Shown piece by piece: positions 11,018 through 21,605 of a stretch of 64,000 nt of DNA. A program made the translations under genes and the position numbers. Source of the stretch: OM182 bacterium MED-G28 (GTDB lineage: Bacteria; Pseudomonadota; Gammaproteobacteria; Pseudomonadales; Pseudohongiellaceae). The stretch is taken from positions 1-64,000 of the forward strand of contig NTJZ01000003.1 in assembly GCA_002457215.1 (NCBI GenBank), written 5' to 3'. Every line of letters begins with the position of its first letter. Position 1 is the stretch's first letter. Below the pieces are notes generated by a model. The model was not told the origin of the DNA, searched no databases, and saw nothing but the letters and a program-made list of their open reading frames with translations.

Positions 11018-11637
11018 AGGTATTTAGTATTGAGCCTATTGAAGAGCCTAATTTTTAAAAGGCTCTCGAAAATGAGTAAGAATCACAAATCCAGCTAACA
11101 TCGGCGGGCTACTTTCGAGCGCGGGCATTCAACCATGTTTCCTTTTGAATCTCAAGGTGATTGCTAAAGTGCTTGAGTCCATTTTTACACTTTTTCTGAG
11201 CGAATGTTAGCGATTATCTACGCACTATTTTTAAGCTGACAAAAGGCTGTCAAAAATGCTTATTTAGCGCAGGAAACTGGGCGTTTCTCGACTAGAATCA
11301 CTTGCGATAGAAAGCGATTTTCTATAGCATTCCGTTGCGCATGAGGGGTGCGAAGAATTCTTGATTATTATGGAGAAATTCAAATACTTGAGGAAACGAA
11401 ACAGCCCCTTTTAGACTAAAATAATTACTAGGGAACTAACTGGGGCAATAGCATTTAATTTGAGTGATTCATTGAGCTCACTCACTATCGAAAGTGCAGC
11501 GTCTGAAATCGCGAGATCCTGGCTCCCTGGAACATAATGAGCAAAACAAGACTAATTTTTCTAGCATGGCGTGATGACACTTAAAGTCCTCAAGCCAGCT
11601 GAAATACGTTTGTAATTTTTAAAAGGAATTCGGGTAT

Positions 11638-13005
11638 ATGGCTTTAGCGGTCGTTGTTGTTCTCCTAGTCGTTGGTTCAGTAATTTTCCATTTTACCCAG
11701 TTATATGGCGGTCCTTGGTATTTCACTGACATCGCCGCGGATTGGGGAACTATTGATCTCACCATAAATATAACCTTCTGGGTCACAGGTTTCGTCTTTG
11801 TTGTCGTGAATCTATTTATGGCTTGGTGTGTCTATAAATATCGTCAGAAAGATGGCCACAAAGCGGTATATGAGCCTGAAAATCACAAGCTCGAGGTTGG
11901 CTTGACAGCTTTTACTACCATTGGAGTTATCGCGATGTTGGCACCGGGTCTATTCGTTTGGGCCCAATTTGTTACAGTTCCGGAAGAGGCTATTGAATAC
12001 GAAGTGCTAGGCCAACAATGGCAGTGGCAATTCCGATACCCTGGAGCAGATGGCCAGCTGGGTTTTGCTGACGTATCACATGTCTCAGAATCTAACCCTT
12101 TCGGTATTAACCCCGAAGACCCTGCTGGCCAGGATGATGTCGTGGTTAATGACCCAAACATGCATCTTGCAGTTAACCAGCCAGTTCATGCTCTACTACG
12201 TTCAAATGATGTGCTGCATAACTACACAGTGCCTCAATTTCGGGTAAAGATGGATTTGGTCCCTGGACTTGTTTCCTATCTCTGGTTCGACCCCACTAAA
12301 GAAGGGACTTACGATATTCTGTGTGAAGAGCTCTGTGGAATCGGGCATTTCATTATGCGCGGCTCTGTAAAAGTTGAATCACAAGCAGAATTTGATGCCT
12401 GGATTTCATCACAGCCTACTTTTGCTGAAACCCAATCCATGGCAGCGCCAAATATTGCTGCGGGGCAAACCGCGTACGCAATCTGTGCAACCTGCCATGG
12501 TGCGCAAGGCGAGGGTAATTCAGCGCTAAATGGCCCGAAGCTTGCTGGCCAAGACGCCTGGTATCTTGAACGACAACTTAAGTATTTTAAAGAAGGGGTT
12601 CGTGGTGGTGAAGGGGATACTATCGGCTCTGCTATGGTACCGATGGCTATGACGCTGGCCGACGATAATGCAATTAGAAACGTAGCGGCTTATATCGAAA
12701 CATTTACCGATACGCCAGCACCCACAACAATTGCAGGAGATATCGAAAATGGTGCGGATATATACGACCGAAACTGCGCCGCGTGTCACTTAGATGATGG
12801 CGCTGGCACGTGGTACACCGATGCTCCTGCTCTCGCCGGTATGAGTGATTGGTATTTCGTTAGGCAGATTAGCAATTTCGGTGCGGGTATCCGCGGGCTT
12901 CATCCCAATGATAATTTTGGGGAGCAAATGGTCGCGATGGCCACAGCGATGGATAGCGTCGAAGAAATCAATGATGTCGCTGCCTATATCAACACGCTGC
13001 GATAA
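11638..13005 (+). CDS. Cytochrome c oxidase subunit II fused to two cytochrome c domains
   Basis: CuA motif CEELCGIGHFIM; two C-terminal CxxCH motifs (CATCH, CAACH). Confidence 0.93.
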   Translation: MALAVVVVLLVVGSVIFHFTQLYGGPWYFTDIAADWGTIDLTINITFWVTGFVFVVVNLFMAWCVYKYRQKDGHKAVYEPENHKLEVGLTAFTTIGVIAMLAPGLFVWAQFVTVPEEAIEYEVLGQQWQWQFRYPGADGQLGFADVSHVSESNPFGINPEDPAGQDDVVVNDPNMHLAVNQPVHALLRSNDVLHNYTVPQFRVKMDLVPGLVSYLWFDPTKEGTYDILCEELCGIGHFIMRGSVKVESQAEFDAWISSQPTFAETQSMAAPNIAAGQTAYAICATCHGAQGEGNSALNGPKLAGQDAWYLERQLKYFKEGVRGGEGDTIGSAMVPMAMTLADDNAIRNVAAYIETFTDTPAPTTIAGDIENGADIYDRNCAACHLDDGAGTWYTDAPALAGMSDWYFVRQISNFGAGIRGLHPNDNFGEQMVAMATAMDSVEEINDVAAYINTLR

Positions 13006-13085
13006 CAGAATTTAACTAACAGTAAATAAGAATTTGTTTAGGCCGCTCACTGGCCGCAATGAAACAGAAATTTTAGGAGGAATTA

Positions 13086-14876
13086 ATGGCTTACGTACCA
13101 TTAGCGGATCGCGATCACGAAATGGAGATGCACCATCCACACAGCTGGGTGGAAAAGTATGTATGGAGCCAAGACCATAAGGTCATTGCAATCCAATATG
13201 GCAGCATCGCTGTTTTTACAGGTATTGTAGGATTAGCTTTGTCTTTGCTTTTTCGTATGCAGCTTGGTTTTCCAGATACCGCCACCTTTATAGATCCTAG
13301 TTTCTACTATCAGGCAGTGACCATGCACGGCATGATCATGGTGGTATACCTTCTTACAGCTCTATTTCTTGGCGGCTTCGGAAACTATTTAATTCCACTG
13401 ATGTGCGGCGCACGAGATATGGTGTTTCCATTTATGAATATGCTGTCGGTCTGGGTGTTCCTGGTCTCAGTGATTATTCTAATGGCCAGCTTTTTCGTAG
13501 GCGGCGGCCCTACCGGAGGCGGCTGGACGCTTTATCCGCCGCAGACAAATTTAGCCGGTACACCGGGGCATGACATGGGCATTGTATTAATGCTTATCTC
13601 GCTGGGGGTGTTCATCGTTGCGACTACTATGGGTGGCTTGAACTATGTTGTTACCGTTCTTCAGTATCGTTGTCGCGGTTTAACCATGATGCGACTGCCT
13701 CTGTCTGTGTGGGGTATTTTCGTTGCAACTATTTTGGCCCTTTTTGCTTTCCCAGCACTATTAGTCGCAGCAATCATGATGCTATTTGATATTTTGGCAG
13801 GCACGAGTTTCTTTATGCCCGCAATTATCGAATCTGGGACTCCGCTAGATCACAATGGCGGTTCACCTGTTTTATTCCAGCACTTGTTCTGGTTCTTTGG
13901 CCACCCGGAAGTCTATATCGTTGCATTGCCAGCATTCGGATTGGTATCAGATGTATTAAGTGTGCATGCACGGAAAAACATCTTTGGTTATCGCATGATG
14001 GTTTGGGCAATTATAGCCATTGGTGGTTTGAGCTTTATTGTCTGGGCTCACCACATGTATGTCAGTGGCATGCATCCGTATTTCGGGTTCTTCTTTGCCA
14101 CTACTACTTTAATTATTGCGGTACCGACAGCACTCAAGGTCTACAACTGGGTACTAACTTTATGGGAAGGCGATATTCGATTAAATGCGCCAATGTATTT
14201 TGCTATCGGTTTTATCTTTACCTTTATCCATGGCGGAATCACCGGATTATTTTTAGGTAACGTAGTCATCGATTTGCCGTTATCAGATACTTATTTTGTA
14301 GTTGCTCACTTCCACATGGTGATGGGTGTTTCTCCCGTACTCGTAGTGTTTGCCGCAATTTACCACTGGTATCCCAAGATGTCTGGTCGTATGTTTCATT
14401 CGGGTATGGCTAAACTTCACTTCTGGTGCACATTCCTTGGTACCTATGCGATCTACCTACCAATGCATTACCTGGGATTCTTGGGTGTTCCACGTCGTTA
14501 TTACGCGCTCGGTACGACAGATTTCATTCCGCAATCTGCCCAAGACTTAAATACTACGATTACAATCGCGGCTCTTTTTGTTGGTGCTTCGCAGCTATTG
14601 TTTTTTATCAATATAATTTGGAGTCTGCGCTATGGCCCTAAGGCTGACCCAAATCCTTGGGGGGCGGCGTCTTTAGAATGGCATACGCCAGACACACCGC
14701 CATCGCATGGGAACTGGGGTGATTCATTACCAACAGTTTATCGCTGGGCTTATGACTACAGTGTACCTGGCGCCCGAGAAGACTTTATTGCTCAAAATAC
14801 TCCTGAGACCGAAGAACCAACTGTGGATGAGCAGCACTTCGACCCTGATCAAGATAAATCGCTGGCTGACGCATGA
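13086..14876 (+). CDS. Cytochrome c oxidase subunit I
   Basis: Heme-copper oxidase signatures: WFFGHPEVY, WAHHMY, VAHFHMVMG. Confidence 0.96.
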   Translation: MAYVPLADRDHEMEMHHPHSWVEKYVWSQDHKVIAIQYGSIAVFTGIVGLALSLLFRMQLGFPDTATFIDPSFYYQAVTMHGMIMVVYLLTALFLGGFGNYLIPLMCGARDMVFPFMNMLSVWVFLVSVIILMASFFVGGGPTGGGWTLYPPQTNLAGTPGHDMGIVLMLISLGVFIVATTMGGLNYVVTVLQYRCRGLTMMRLPLSVWGIFVATILALFAFPALLVAAIMMLFDILAGTSFFMPAIIESGTPLDHNGGSPVLFQHLFWFFGHPEVYIVALPAFGLVSDVLSVHARKNIFGYRMMVWAIIAIGGLSFIVWAHHMYVSGMHPYFGFFFATTTLIIAVPTALKVYNWVLTLWEGDIRLNAPMYFAIGFIFTFIHGGITGLFLGNVVIDLPLSDTYFVVAHFHMVMGVSPVLVVFAAIYHWYPKMSGRMFHSGMAKLHFWCTFLGTYAIYLPMHYLGFLGVPRRYYALGTTDFIPQSAQDLNTTITIAALFVGASQLLFFINIIWSLRYGPKADPNPWGAASLEWHTPDTPPSHGNWGDSLPTVYRWAYDYSVPGAREDFIAQNTPETEEPTVDEQHFDPDQDKSLADA

Positions 14877-15487
14877 GTTTATTTAAAACGATAACCGACA
14901 AACCCTGGGAGCGTAAGGGGATAATCGGCGGATTAAAGCCCGAAGGCGCCTTCGATGCACCTTCCGAAAAAATTGCGCTGTCAGTTTTCCTAGTGGTTGC
15001 CTCGGTGGTTTTTTCTCTATTTACCGTTGGCTACTTTGTTCGCATGGAATTGCCAGATTGGCAGCCATTATCTGAGCCGGCCCAACTTTGGTTTAACACC
15101 GGTTTGCTTATTATCAGTAGTGTGCTGTTTCAATGGGCACGAAATATTGCCAACAGCGCTAATGATAAACATCTCACTGCTGTCTTTATCGGCGGTGGTA
15201 TTTTCGCCATTTTGTTCATAGCTGGACAACTAGTAACATGGGATAGTTTGCAAGATGCAGGGTTTTACATGACGTCAAACCCTGCAAATGCCTTCTATTA
15301 TTTAATGACTGGCTTGCATGCTGCGCATCTACTTGGCGGTCTCTGGGTTTGGAGCAAGAGCTCAATTCGTTTGCTAGCGGGTAGAGAAAAGAGTGATGTT
15401 AAGTTGAGCATCGAACTTTGCACTCTTTATTGGCACTTCCTGTTGGTAGTTTGGCTAGTGCTATTTGCAATTTTATCGAATACCTAA
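14873..15487 (+). CDS. Cytochrome c oxidase subunit III-like protein (first paralog)
   Basis: CoxIII-type TM pattern, GLHAAHLLGG and YWHFLLVVW; ATGA overlap with subunit I. Confidence 0.82.
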   Translation: MSLFKTITDKPWERKGIIGGLKPEGAFDAPSEKIALSVFLVVASVVFSLFTVGYFVRMELPDWQPLSEPAQLWFNTGLLIISSVLFQWARNIANSANDKHLTAVFIGGGIFAILFIAGQLVTWDSLQDAGFYMTSNPANAFYYLMTGLHAAHLLGGLWVWSKSSIRLLAGREKSDVKLSIELCTLYWHFLLVVWLVLFAILSNT

Positions 15488-15524
15488 AAAATTAAGATTA
15501 CGTGAAATTTAGTGAGAGATATTA

Positions 15525-16205
15525 ATGAGTGAAGCAACAGTAAATGAGGTGGGACCTCACGATGGGGTAACTGGCCTAGTGGATGACTGGGCTGCTGACA
15601 AGCAGGCTTATCATGTGCCCTGGGGTAAGGCCATGATGTGGATCTTCCTTGTAAGTGATACTTTCATCTTCTCTTGCTTTTTGATTGGCTATCTCAATGT
15701 CCGCATCACAACCACAGAGCCGTGGCCAGTGCAGAGTGAGATTTTCGCACTTTCTTTCGGTGGCGATCCGATTCCACTGATTTTGATTGCGATCATGACC
15801 TTTATCTTGATTACCAGCTCCGGAACTATGGCTCTCGCAGTCAATTTCGGTTATCGAAAAGATAAAGCGAAGACTTTTTGGCTAATATGCGCTACTGCTG
15901 CATTTGGTGCTTCATTCGTTGGAATGCAGGCGTTCGAGTGGTCAAAACTAATTATTGATGAGGGTGTTCGGCCTTGGGGTAATCCATTTGGTGCGCCACA
16001 ATTTGGATCGGTCTTTTTTATGGTAACGGGCTTTCACGGACTTCACGTGTCGGCTGGAGTAATTTATTTGCTCTGGGTAGCCTTTCGCGTGAAAAAAGGA
16101 TATTACGACGAAAAGGGTTTCGAGATCGTAGAAATTGCCGGTCTTTACTGGCACTTTGTTGACCTCGTTTGGGTATTTATCTTCGCATTTTTCTATTTAT
16201 TGTAA
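15525..16205 (+). CDS. Cytochrome c oxidase subunit III (second paralog)
   Basis: GMQAFEW, GFHGLHVSAG, LYWHFVDLVWVF. Confidence 0.9.
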   Translation: MSEATVNEVGPHDGVTGLVDDWAADKQAYHVPWGKAMMWIFLVSDTFIFSCFLIGYLNVRITTTEPWPVQSEIFALSFGGDPIPLILIAIMTFILITSSGTMALAVNFGYRKDKAKTFWLICATAAFGASFVGMQAFEWSKLIIDEGVRPWGNPFGAPQFGSVFFMVTGFHGLHVSAGVIYLLWVAFRVKKGYYDEKGFEIVEIAGLYWHFVDLVWVFIFAFFYLL

Positions 16206-16217
16206 GGACAGACATCA

Positions 16218-16610
16218 ATGGCTTCTGCTGAAGGACAACAACATCCCTTAGGGATTTATTACAAAATCTGGATACTGCTATTCGTACTCAGTGGTTTCTC
16301 TTATGCGGTTGATTATTACAACGTACAAGGGGCAATGCGCTGGACCTTAGTGATTACTTTTATGTTTTTAAAGGCCGGCTTCATTGTTGCTATTTTCATG
16401 CACGCAGTATGGGAACGAATGGCTCTAGTATTAACGATACTTGGCCCGCCCACTGTTCTTTTGCTTTTTATCGGACTAATGTCGATTGAAGGAATATATA
16501 CCGAAGAGTTGCGTTTTGCTTATATGGGTCATGACCGCGACGCGGTAGCATTAACACCCGCAGACTTGCATGGCGAAGAGGGCGGCCACGGAGGTGAAGA
16601 AGAGCATTAG
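16218..16610 (+). CDS. Cytochrome c oxidase subunit IV (caa3 type)
   Basis: 130 aa three-TM protein at the end of the oxidase cluster; acidic/His-rich tail. Confidence 0.75.
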   Translation: MASAEGQQHPLGIYYKIWILLFVLSGFSYAVDYYNVQGAMRWTLVITFMFLKAGFIVAIFMHAVWERMALVLTILGPPTVLLLFIGLMSIEGIYTEELRFAYMGHDRDAVALTPADLHGEEGGHGGEEEH

Positions 16611-16635
16611 TTTTTCTTCTCGTACCTGGAAAAAG

Positions 16636-16657
16636 GGCTATAGTTAATTCAATAGCC
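16636..16657. terminator. Probable bidirectional terminator between cox cluster and aroE
   Basis: GGCTAT/ATAGCC inverted repeat between convergent genes, with A-run on the left. Confidence 0.5.
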
Positions 16658-17504
16658 TGTTTTCTGAACCTCCAATTGGCAAATAGGGTTCTTTCTGATT
16701 TTTAAGATGCGTAATTACTGAACCCGTTTCTGGTCTAACGCCTCGCCAACAGAAAAATGATTCTGCCGCCTGCTCAACTAACATGCCAAGGCCATCGACA
16801 GCCAGTATGGCTCCATTTTTTTTTGCCCATTGAACAAAGCTGGTGTCTTCATTTTTATACATCATGTCATAACAACAGCAACTTTTACTCAGATGGCTTG
16901 ATGAAAGCGCAGGAATCTCATTATCTAAACTCAATGAAGTGCCATTAATTATAAGATCGAAATTCCCTTCTAGCTTATCGAACTCAGCAACTGAGATATC
17001 AAACTCATTTACAAAAGTTTGCTGTAAAAGCTTGGCATTATTCAGCGTTCGGTTCACTATCGTTATAGCGCCCGGTTTGGCTTCAACTAGAGAAGCGAGT
17101 GCTCCTCTTGCAGCACCCCCAGCTCCAACAATAAGCACATTTTTCCCTAGGATGTTTATGCCGTGATTGGCTTTTAGATCTCTTACTAAGCCAGGCCCGT
17201 CGGTGTTGTCGCCACATAATTCTTTAGCGTTGTTTTGAAATAGGGTATTAACGGCACCCGCACGCGCCGCTCTTGGCTCCAGCTTGCTAGCCAATGCGAA
17301 TGCGCGCTCCTTGTGGGGCACAGTTATGTTAAGACCCTGGCCGCCGCCAGCAAAGAATTTGAGAACAAAAGAATCAAATTCATTTGCTTCGACTTGAATC
17401 GCTTCATACTGAACATCTTGCTCAGTTTGCTTTGCAAACATTGAATGTATTATTGGCGATTTACTGTGGGCAACGGGCGAGCCCAATACCGCGTAACGTG
17501 ACAT
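16644..17504 (-). CDS. aroE: Shikimate dehydrogenase
   Basis: GSPVAHSKSPIIHS, NITVPHKE, GAGGAARG motifs. Confidence 0.95.
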   Translation of the reverse strand: MSRYAVLGSPVAHSKSPIIHSMFAKQTEQDVQYEAIQVEANEFDSFVLKFFAGGGQGLNITVPHKERAFALASKLEPRAARAGAVNTLFQNNAKELCGDNTDGPGLVRDLKANHGINILGKNVLIVGAGGAARGALASLVEAKPGAITIVNRTLNNAKLLQQTFVNEFDISVAEFDKLEGNFDLIINGTSLSLDNEIPALSSSHLSKSCCCYDMMYKNEDTSFVQWAKKNGAILAVDGLGMLVEQAAESFFCWRGVRPETGSVITHLKNQKEPYLPIGGSENRLLN

Positions 17505-17518
17505 TTTTTATCCTTTGA

Positions 17519-18430
17519 TTAAACCCAATCCTTGGGTTTCAAAAAGTGCGTGTAAAGTTTTTCTTCTTCACTGCCAGGGTTGGGGTGCCAATCATAAGTC
17601 CACCTAACTGTCGGAGGGAGTGACATAAGTATTGATTCTATTCTGCCTACACCAGATTGTAAGCCAAATAGTGTTCCTCTATCATAAACCAAATTGAATT
17701 CTGCATAACGACCACGGCGATATTCCTGAAATTCTTTTTGGCTATCTGTAAAAGCTAGAAATCGCCGCTTTTTAACAATGGGCAGGTAAGCGAGTAAGTA
17801 ACTATTCGCCAGCGCTTGAACGAATTGGAATGAGTTATCGAAACCCAGCTCATTAAAATCGTCAAAAAATAATCCACCGATTCCGCGTGGTTCATCTCGA
17901 TGTTTTATATAAAAATACTCATCACACTGCTGTTTAAATAGGGGGTAGTAGTTTTCACCAAATGCGTCACAGGCCCCTTTGGCCGTCTCGTGCCAATGAA
18001 TACAATCTTCGTCATTTCCATAATAAGGCGTTAAGTCATAACCCCCGCCAAACCACCAAACGCTGTCTTCGTTTTCTTTTTCTGCTACAAACATTCTAAA
18101 GTTTGCATGGGAGGTTGGAGCATGAGGATTAAGAGGATGAATAACCAAGGAAACGCCCATGGCTTGGAAAGCCCTGCCTGCCAACTCTGGCCGAAGTGCA
18201 GTAGCAGAAGCGGGCATGGATTTACCAAACACATGCGAGAAATTTACACCTCCCTTCTCGATCACATCTCCATTGCTGATAACACGTGATATACCGGTGC
18301 CTCCCTCTTCTCTATCCCATTGGTCTGTTTTAAATTGGGCTTGGGAATCCAAACTCTCGATACCCATGCAAATAGCCTGTTGTAATTGCAGCAAAAATTC
18401 TTTTACTAGTTGCGTATCAGCGGAATTCAA
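17519..18430 (-). CDS. hemF: Oxygen-dependent coproporphyrinogen III oxidase
   Basis: [28 protein letters not shown] signature. Confidence 0.97.
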   Translation of the reverse strand: MNSADTQLVKEFLLQLQQAICMGIESLDSQAQFKTDQWDREEGGTGISRVISNGDVIEKGGVNFSHVFGKSMPASATALRPELAGRAFQAMGVSLVIHPLNPHAPTSHANFRMFVAEKENEDSVWWFGGGYDLTPYYGNDEDCIHWHETAKGACDAFGENYYPLFKQQCDEYFYIKHRDEPRGIGGLFFDDFNELGFDNSFQFVQALANSYLLAYLPIVKKRRFLAFTDSQKEFQEYRRGRYAEFNLVYDRGTLFGLQSGVGRIESILMSLPPTVRWTYDWHPNPGSEEEKLYTHFLKPKDWV

Positions 18431-18524
18431 GCAGTAATCTCCAATATCCGTTCTTTTTTCTTAAGCGCGTTTCAAAGGGGTTTTTAAAACCAAAGGTATT
18501 ACAGAATCTAGCCCCATTCTAATA

Positions 18525-19079
18525 TTAGCGCAGAATGTCTCCACTTATTAAATCTCTTATTTGCGATGGAGATCTTTGTTCACCAATGTGCCCTGGGAGT
18601 ATGTAATCAATATTATCTGCAAATTGTTGTTCAACCATTGATTGAGATCTAATTTCTGTTTGACCGCTAGCATTCGCAGATGTCGAAACTATTGGCCTAC
18701 CAAAACGCTCACACAAGGACTGAATCAAGGGGTGGGCGCTTACTCGAATTGCTATTGATGCGTGCTCTCCTTTTACCCAGGCTGGATAGAGGTCCCGCTC
18801 ATCAGGAATCAACCAAGTCGTTGGTCCGGGCCAAGTTGAATTTAATAGCTCCATTTGGGCTAACGTCAAACTGCTGACCAGGTCGGATATTTGAGAGATA
18901 TCCGCAGCAACCAGAATAAGGCCTTTCTTTGCCGGTCTTTGTTTGATTGCTAATATTTTTCGCACTGCGGATTGATTGAATGGGTCGCATCCAATACCCC
19001 AGACTGCTTCAGTCGGGTAGGCAACAAGCTTTCCCTGGTTCAGAAAATCAATCGCAGTGTTAAGTTCGAGATTGCCCAT
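18525..19079 (-). CDS. tsaC: Threonylcarbamoyl-AMP synthase (YrdC/Sua5 domain)
   Basis: YPTEAVWGIGCDP, KQRPAKKGLI, STSANASG motifs. Confidence 0.93.
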   Translation of the reverse strand: MGNLELNTAIDFLNQGKLVAYPTEAVWGIGCDPFNQSAVRKILAIKQRPAKKGLILVAADISQISDLVSSLTLAQMELLNSTWPGPTTWLIPDERDLYPAWVKGEHASIAIRVSAHPLIQSLCERFGRPIVSTSANASGQTEIRSQSMVEQQFADNIDYILPGHIGEQRSPSQIRDLISGDILR

Positions 19080-19100
19080 TGGGCGACCCTATTTGAAAGA

Positions 19101-19601
19101 CTAGAGAGAATCCTGCAATGCTTGATCCTGTGCCTGCACCTTTTCAGCATTCGCCACTCTTTCTGACTTCACCCGCTCAGCTAGATCAGGATCAGCTAAG
19201 GATAAAATTTGCGCAGCTAGATAAGCGGCATTCTTAGCACCAGCCTTTCCGATAGCAACAGTAGCAACTGGGATACCGCCTGGCATCTGCACTGTTGAGA
19301 GTAGAGCATCAAGCCCACTTAAAGGACCCGCATCAATAGGAACTCCAATGACGGGCTTTGTTGTCTGGGCGGCAGTCGCACCGGCGAGATGAGCCGCTAA
19401 CCCAGCTCCTGCAATAAATACCTGACAGCCCCGCGCTTCTGCTTCGCTAATAAACTGTTGGGTAATGGACGGTGTTCTGTGCGCTGAGGTAATCTTTATC
19501 TCATGCTTAATCTCTAGTAGACGCAAGATATCAGCACCAGCTTGCATGATGGGCAGGTCAGATTCTGATCCCATTAAAATCGCAACAAATGGTTCACTCA
19601 T
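19101..19601 (-). CDS. purE: N5-carboxyaminoimidazole ribonucleotide mutase
   Basis: [30 protein letters not shown] motifs. Confidence 0.95.
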   Translation of the reverse strand: MSEPFVAILMGSESDLPIMQAGADILRLLEIKHEIKITSAHRTPSITQQFISEAEARGCQVFIAGAGLAAHLAGATAAQTTKPVIGVPIDAGPLSGLDALLSTVQMPGGIPVATVAIGKAGAKNAAYLAAQILSLADPDLAERVKSERVANAEKVQAQDQALQDSL

Positions 19602-20124
19602 TGATTAAATTTCCAGCTTAAAAATGCGAAACGGGGAAATTACCGTAGACCTGATTTTGATGCAAGCTTCCTTCGAAAAACTGGTTTAAATTTCTAACCA
19701 ATTTATGAAATGCTTCCGCCTGATCTATTTTTGGTTTTAGAAATTCCAAATCTAAATTGTTGCAGCGTTACCCATCTTGGTAAACGCAATATAATAGTAA
19801 AATCTAGTTCAGTCTTTGTCTTGCTCGAATACTAGTTCCCAGACCTCCAGCTAAAATACGCGAAATTTCGAGAAATAATTGATAATGTTCGATATTGTGG
19901 CGCCATTAACTGCGGTGTGGCTAACCAGCATACCCTGTTTTAATAATAGTTCCGGGATTAATACCACTGACCAAGGAAGCATAGCTACGAAGATATGACC
20001 TTTTCATTGGTAATTCGACACTTAGAGAGCGTGGTTATCTTATCAATACGATATAATTATCTAGATAGGTAGGTTGTAGACTGCTTCTTTCGCTAAAATT
20101 GGTTTTTTAGGACTCTTCAATACA

Positions 20125-20631
20125 ATGGCAATTTTACAAATTCTGGAATTCCCCGATCCCAGACTGCGAAAAATAGCAGCCCCGGTAACTATTTTCGACG
20201 ATAAACTAGGAGCCTTGATAGAAGATTTGCTTGCGACCATGTATGAAGCACAGGGAATAGGGCTCGCTGCTACACAAGTCAATATTCACCAACGTTTTTT
20301 GGTTATAGATGTATCAGAAGAGAGAGACAACCCTCAAGTTTTCATTAATCCAAGTTTTGAAGTAATTGAGAACGAACTGTCAGAATACGACGAAGGCTGC
20401 CTCTCGGTTCCGGGGTTTTATGAGACTGTCTCACGACCAAGAGTAATAAAAGTCGTTGCACAAGATAAGGCGGGCGAAAAGTTCGAAATAGAGGCAGAGG
20501 GGTTAATGTCCACCTGTATTCAACATGAGATAGATCATCTGAATGGCAAATTATTTGTCGATTATATCAGCACATTAAAACGCGATCGAATTCGCAGTAA
20601 GCTCGAGAAAGAGCATAAGCAGTCTGCATAG
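20125..20631 (+). CDS. def: Peptide deformylase
   Basis: [25 protein letters not shown] motifs. Confidence 0.97.
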   Translation: MAILQILEFPDPRLRKIAAPVTIFDDKLGALIEDLLATMYEAQGIGLAATQVNIHQRFLVIDVSEERDNPQVFINPSFEVIENELSEYDEGCLSVPGFYETVSRPRVIKVVAQDKAGEKFEIEAEGLMSTCIQHEIDHLNGKLFVDYISTLKRDRIRSKLEKEHKQSA

Positions 20632-20639
20632 CCCAAATC

Positions 20640-21605
20640 ATGACCGAAAAACGAATCGTATTCGCGGGCACACCCACATTTGCAGCTGCCCACTTATCAG
20701 CAATTTTAAAATCACAACATGAAGTGGTTGCTGTCTACTCGCAGCCTGATAGACGAGCTGGGCGAGGGAAAAAAGTATTGCCTAGTCCGGTAAAAGAATT
20801 AGCACTCGCGGAGAAGCTAACCATTTGTCAGCCCGCATCCTTAAGAAATAGTGAAGCACAAAATAGGCTGAAAGAATTTGGTGCTGATGTTTTAGTAGTT
20901 GTAGCGTATGGTTTGATTCTCCCTAAAGAGATTTTAGATATTCCAAAATATGGTTGCATCAACGCTCATGCCTCCTTGTTGCCACGTTGGCGAGGTGCGG
21001 CACCGATTGAGCGCGCATTACTTGCGGGCGACAAGGTATCAGGTATCACTATTATGCAAATGGATGAGGGTCTTGATACCGGGTGTATGTTACTTAAATC
21101 AGAGATCATGATTGAAGAGACTGATTCGAGAGATGATCTCGAAAATAATTTGTCTCTGGCAGGACAACATTCATTAATTGCGGTGCTAGATAACTTACAA
21201 GAATTCCAAAAAAACTGCGAAAAACAAGATAATTACCAAGCCTGCTACGCTGAAAAACTGCACAAATCAGAGGCGCTGATCAATTGGGAAGCGAGTGCTG
21301 AAACAATAAATTGTCAGCTCAGAGCTGGTATAGGAAGGTTCCCAGCTTATTCTTTTTTAAATGGTCAACGCGTGCGCTTGCTCTCAGGGATTCCGCTGAA
21401 CAGTAAAGACTCTCTTCAAGCCGGCACGATAGTAGAAAGTACAAAAGAGTCTTTTGTTGTCGCTTGCAAAGATTCATTGCTCGAGGTTTTACAAATACAA
21501 TTTCCTGGAAAAAAACCAACGTTAGTTCGAGATGCACAGAATTCTCAATCTCGTACCTTTGCAATTGGTCAGCGATTCTCGACAACTGAACACTCTAACG
21601 TATGA
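20640..21605 (+). CDS. fmt: Methionyl-tRNA formyltransferase
   Basis: INAHASLLPRWRGAAPIERALLAGD motif. Confidence 0.97.
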   Translation: MTEKRIVFAGTPTFAAAHLSAILKSQHEVVAVYSQPDRRAGRGKKVLPSPVKELALAEKLTICQPASLRNSEAQNRLKEFGADVLVVVAYGLILPKEILDIPKYGCINAHASLLPRWRGAAPIERALLAGDKVSGITIMQMDEGLDTGCMLLKSEIMIEETDSRDDLENNLSLAGQHSLIAVLDNLQEFQKNCEKQDNYQACYAEKLHKSEALINWEASAETINCQLRAGIGRFPAYSFLNGQRVRLLSGIPLNSKDSLQAGTIVESTKESFVVACKDSLLEVLQIQFPGKKPTLVRDAQNSQSRTFAIGQRFSTTEHSNV

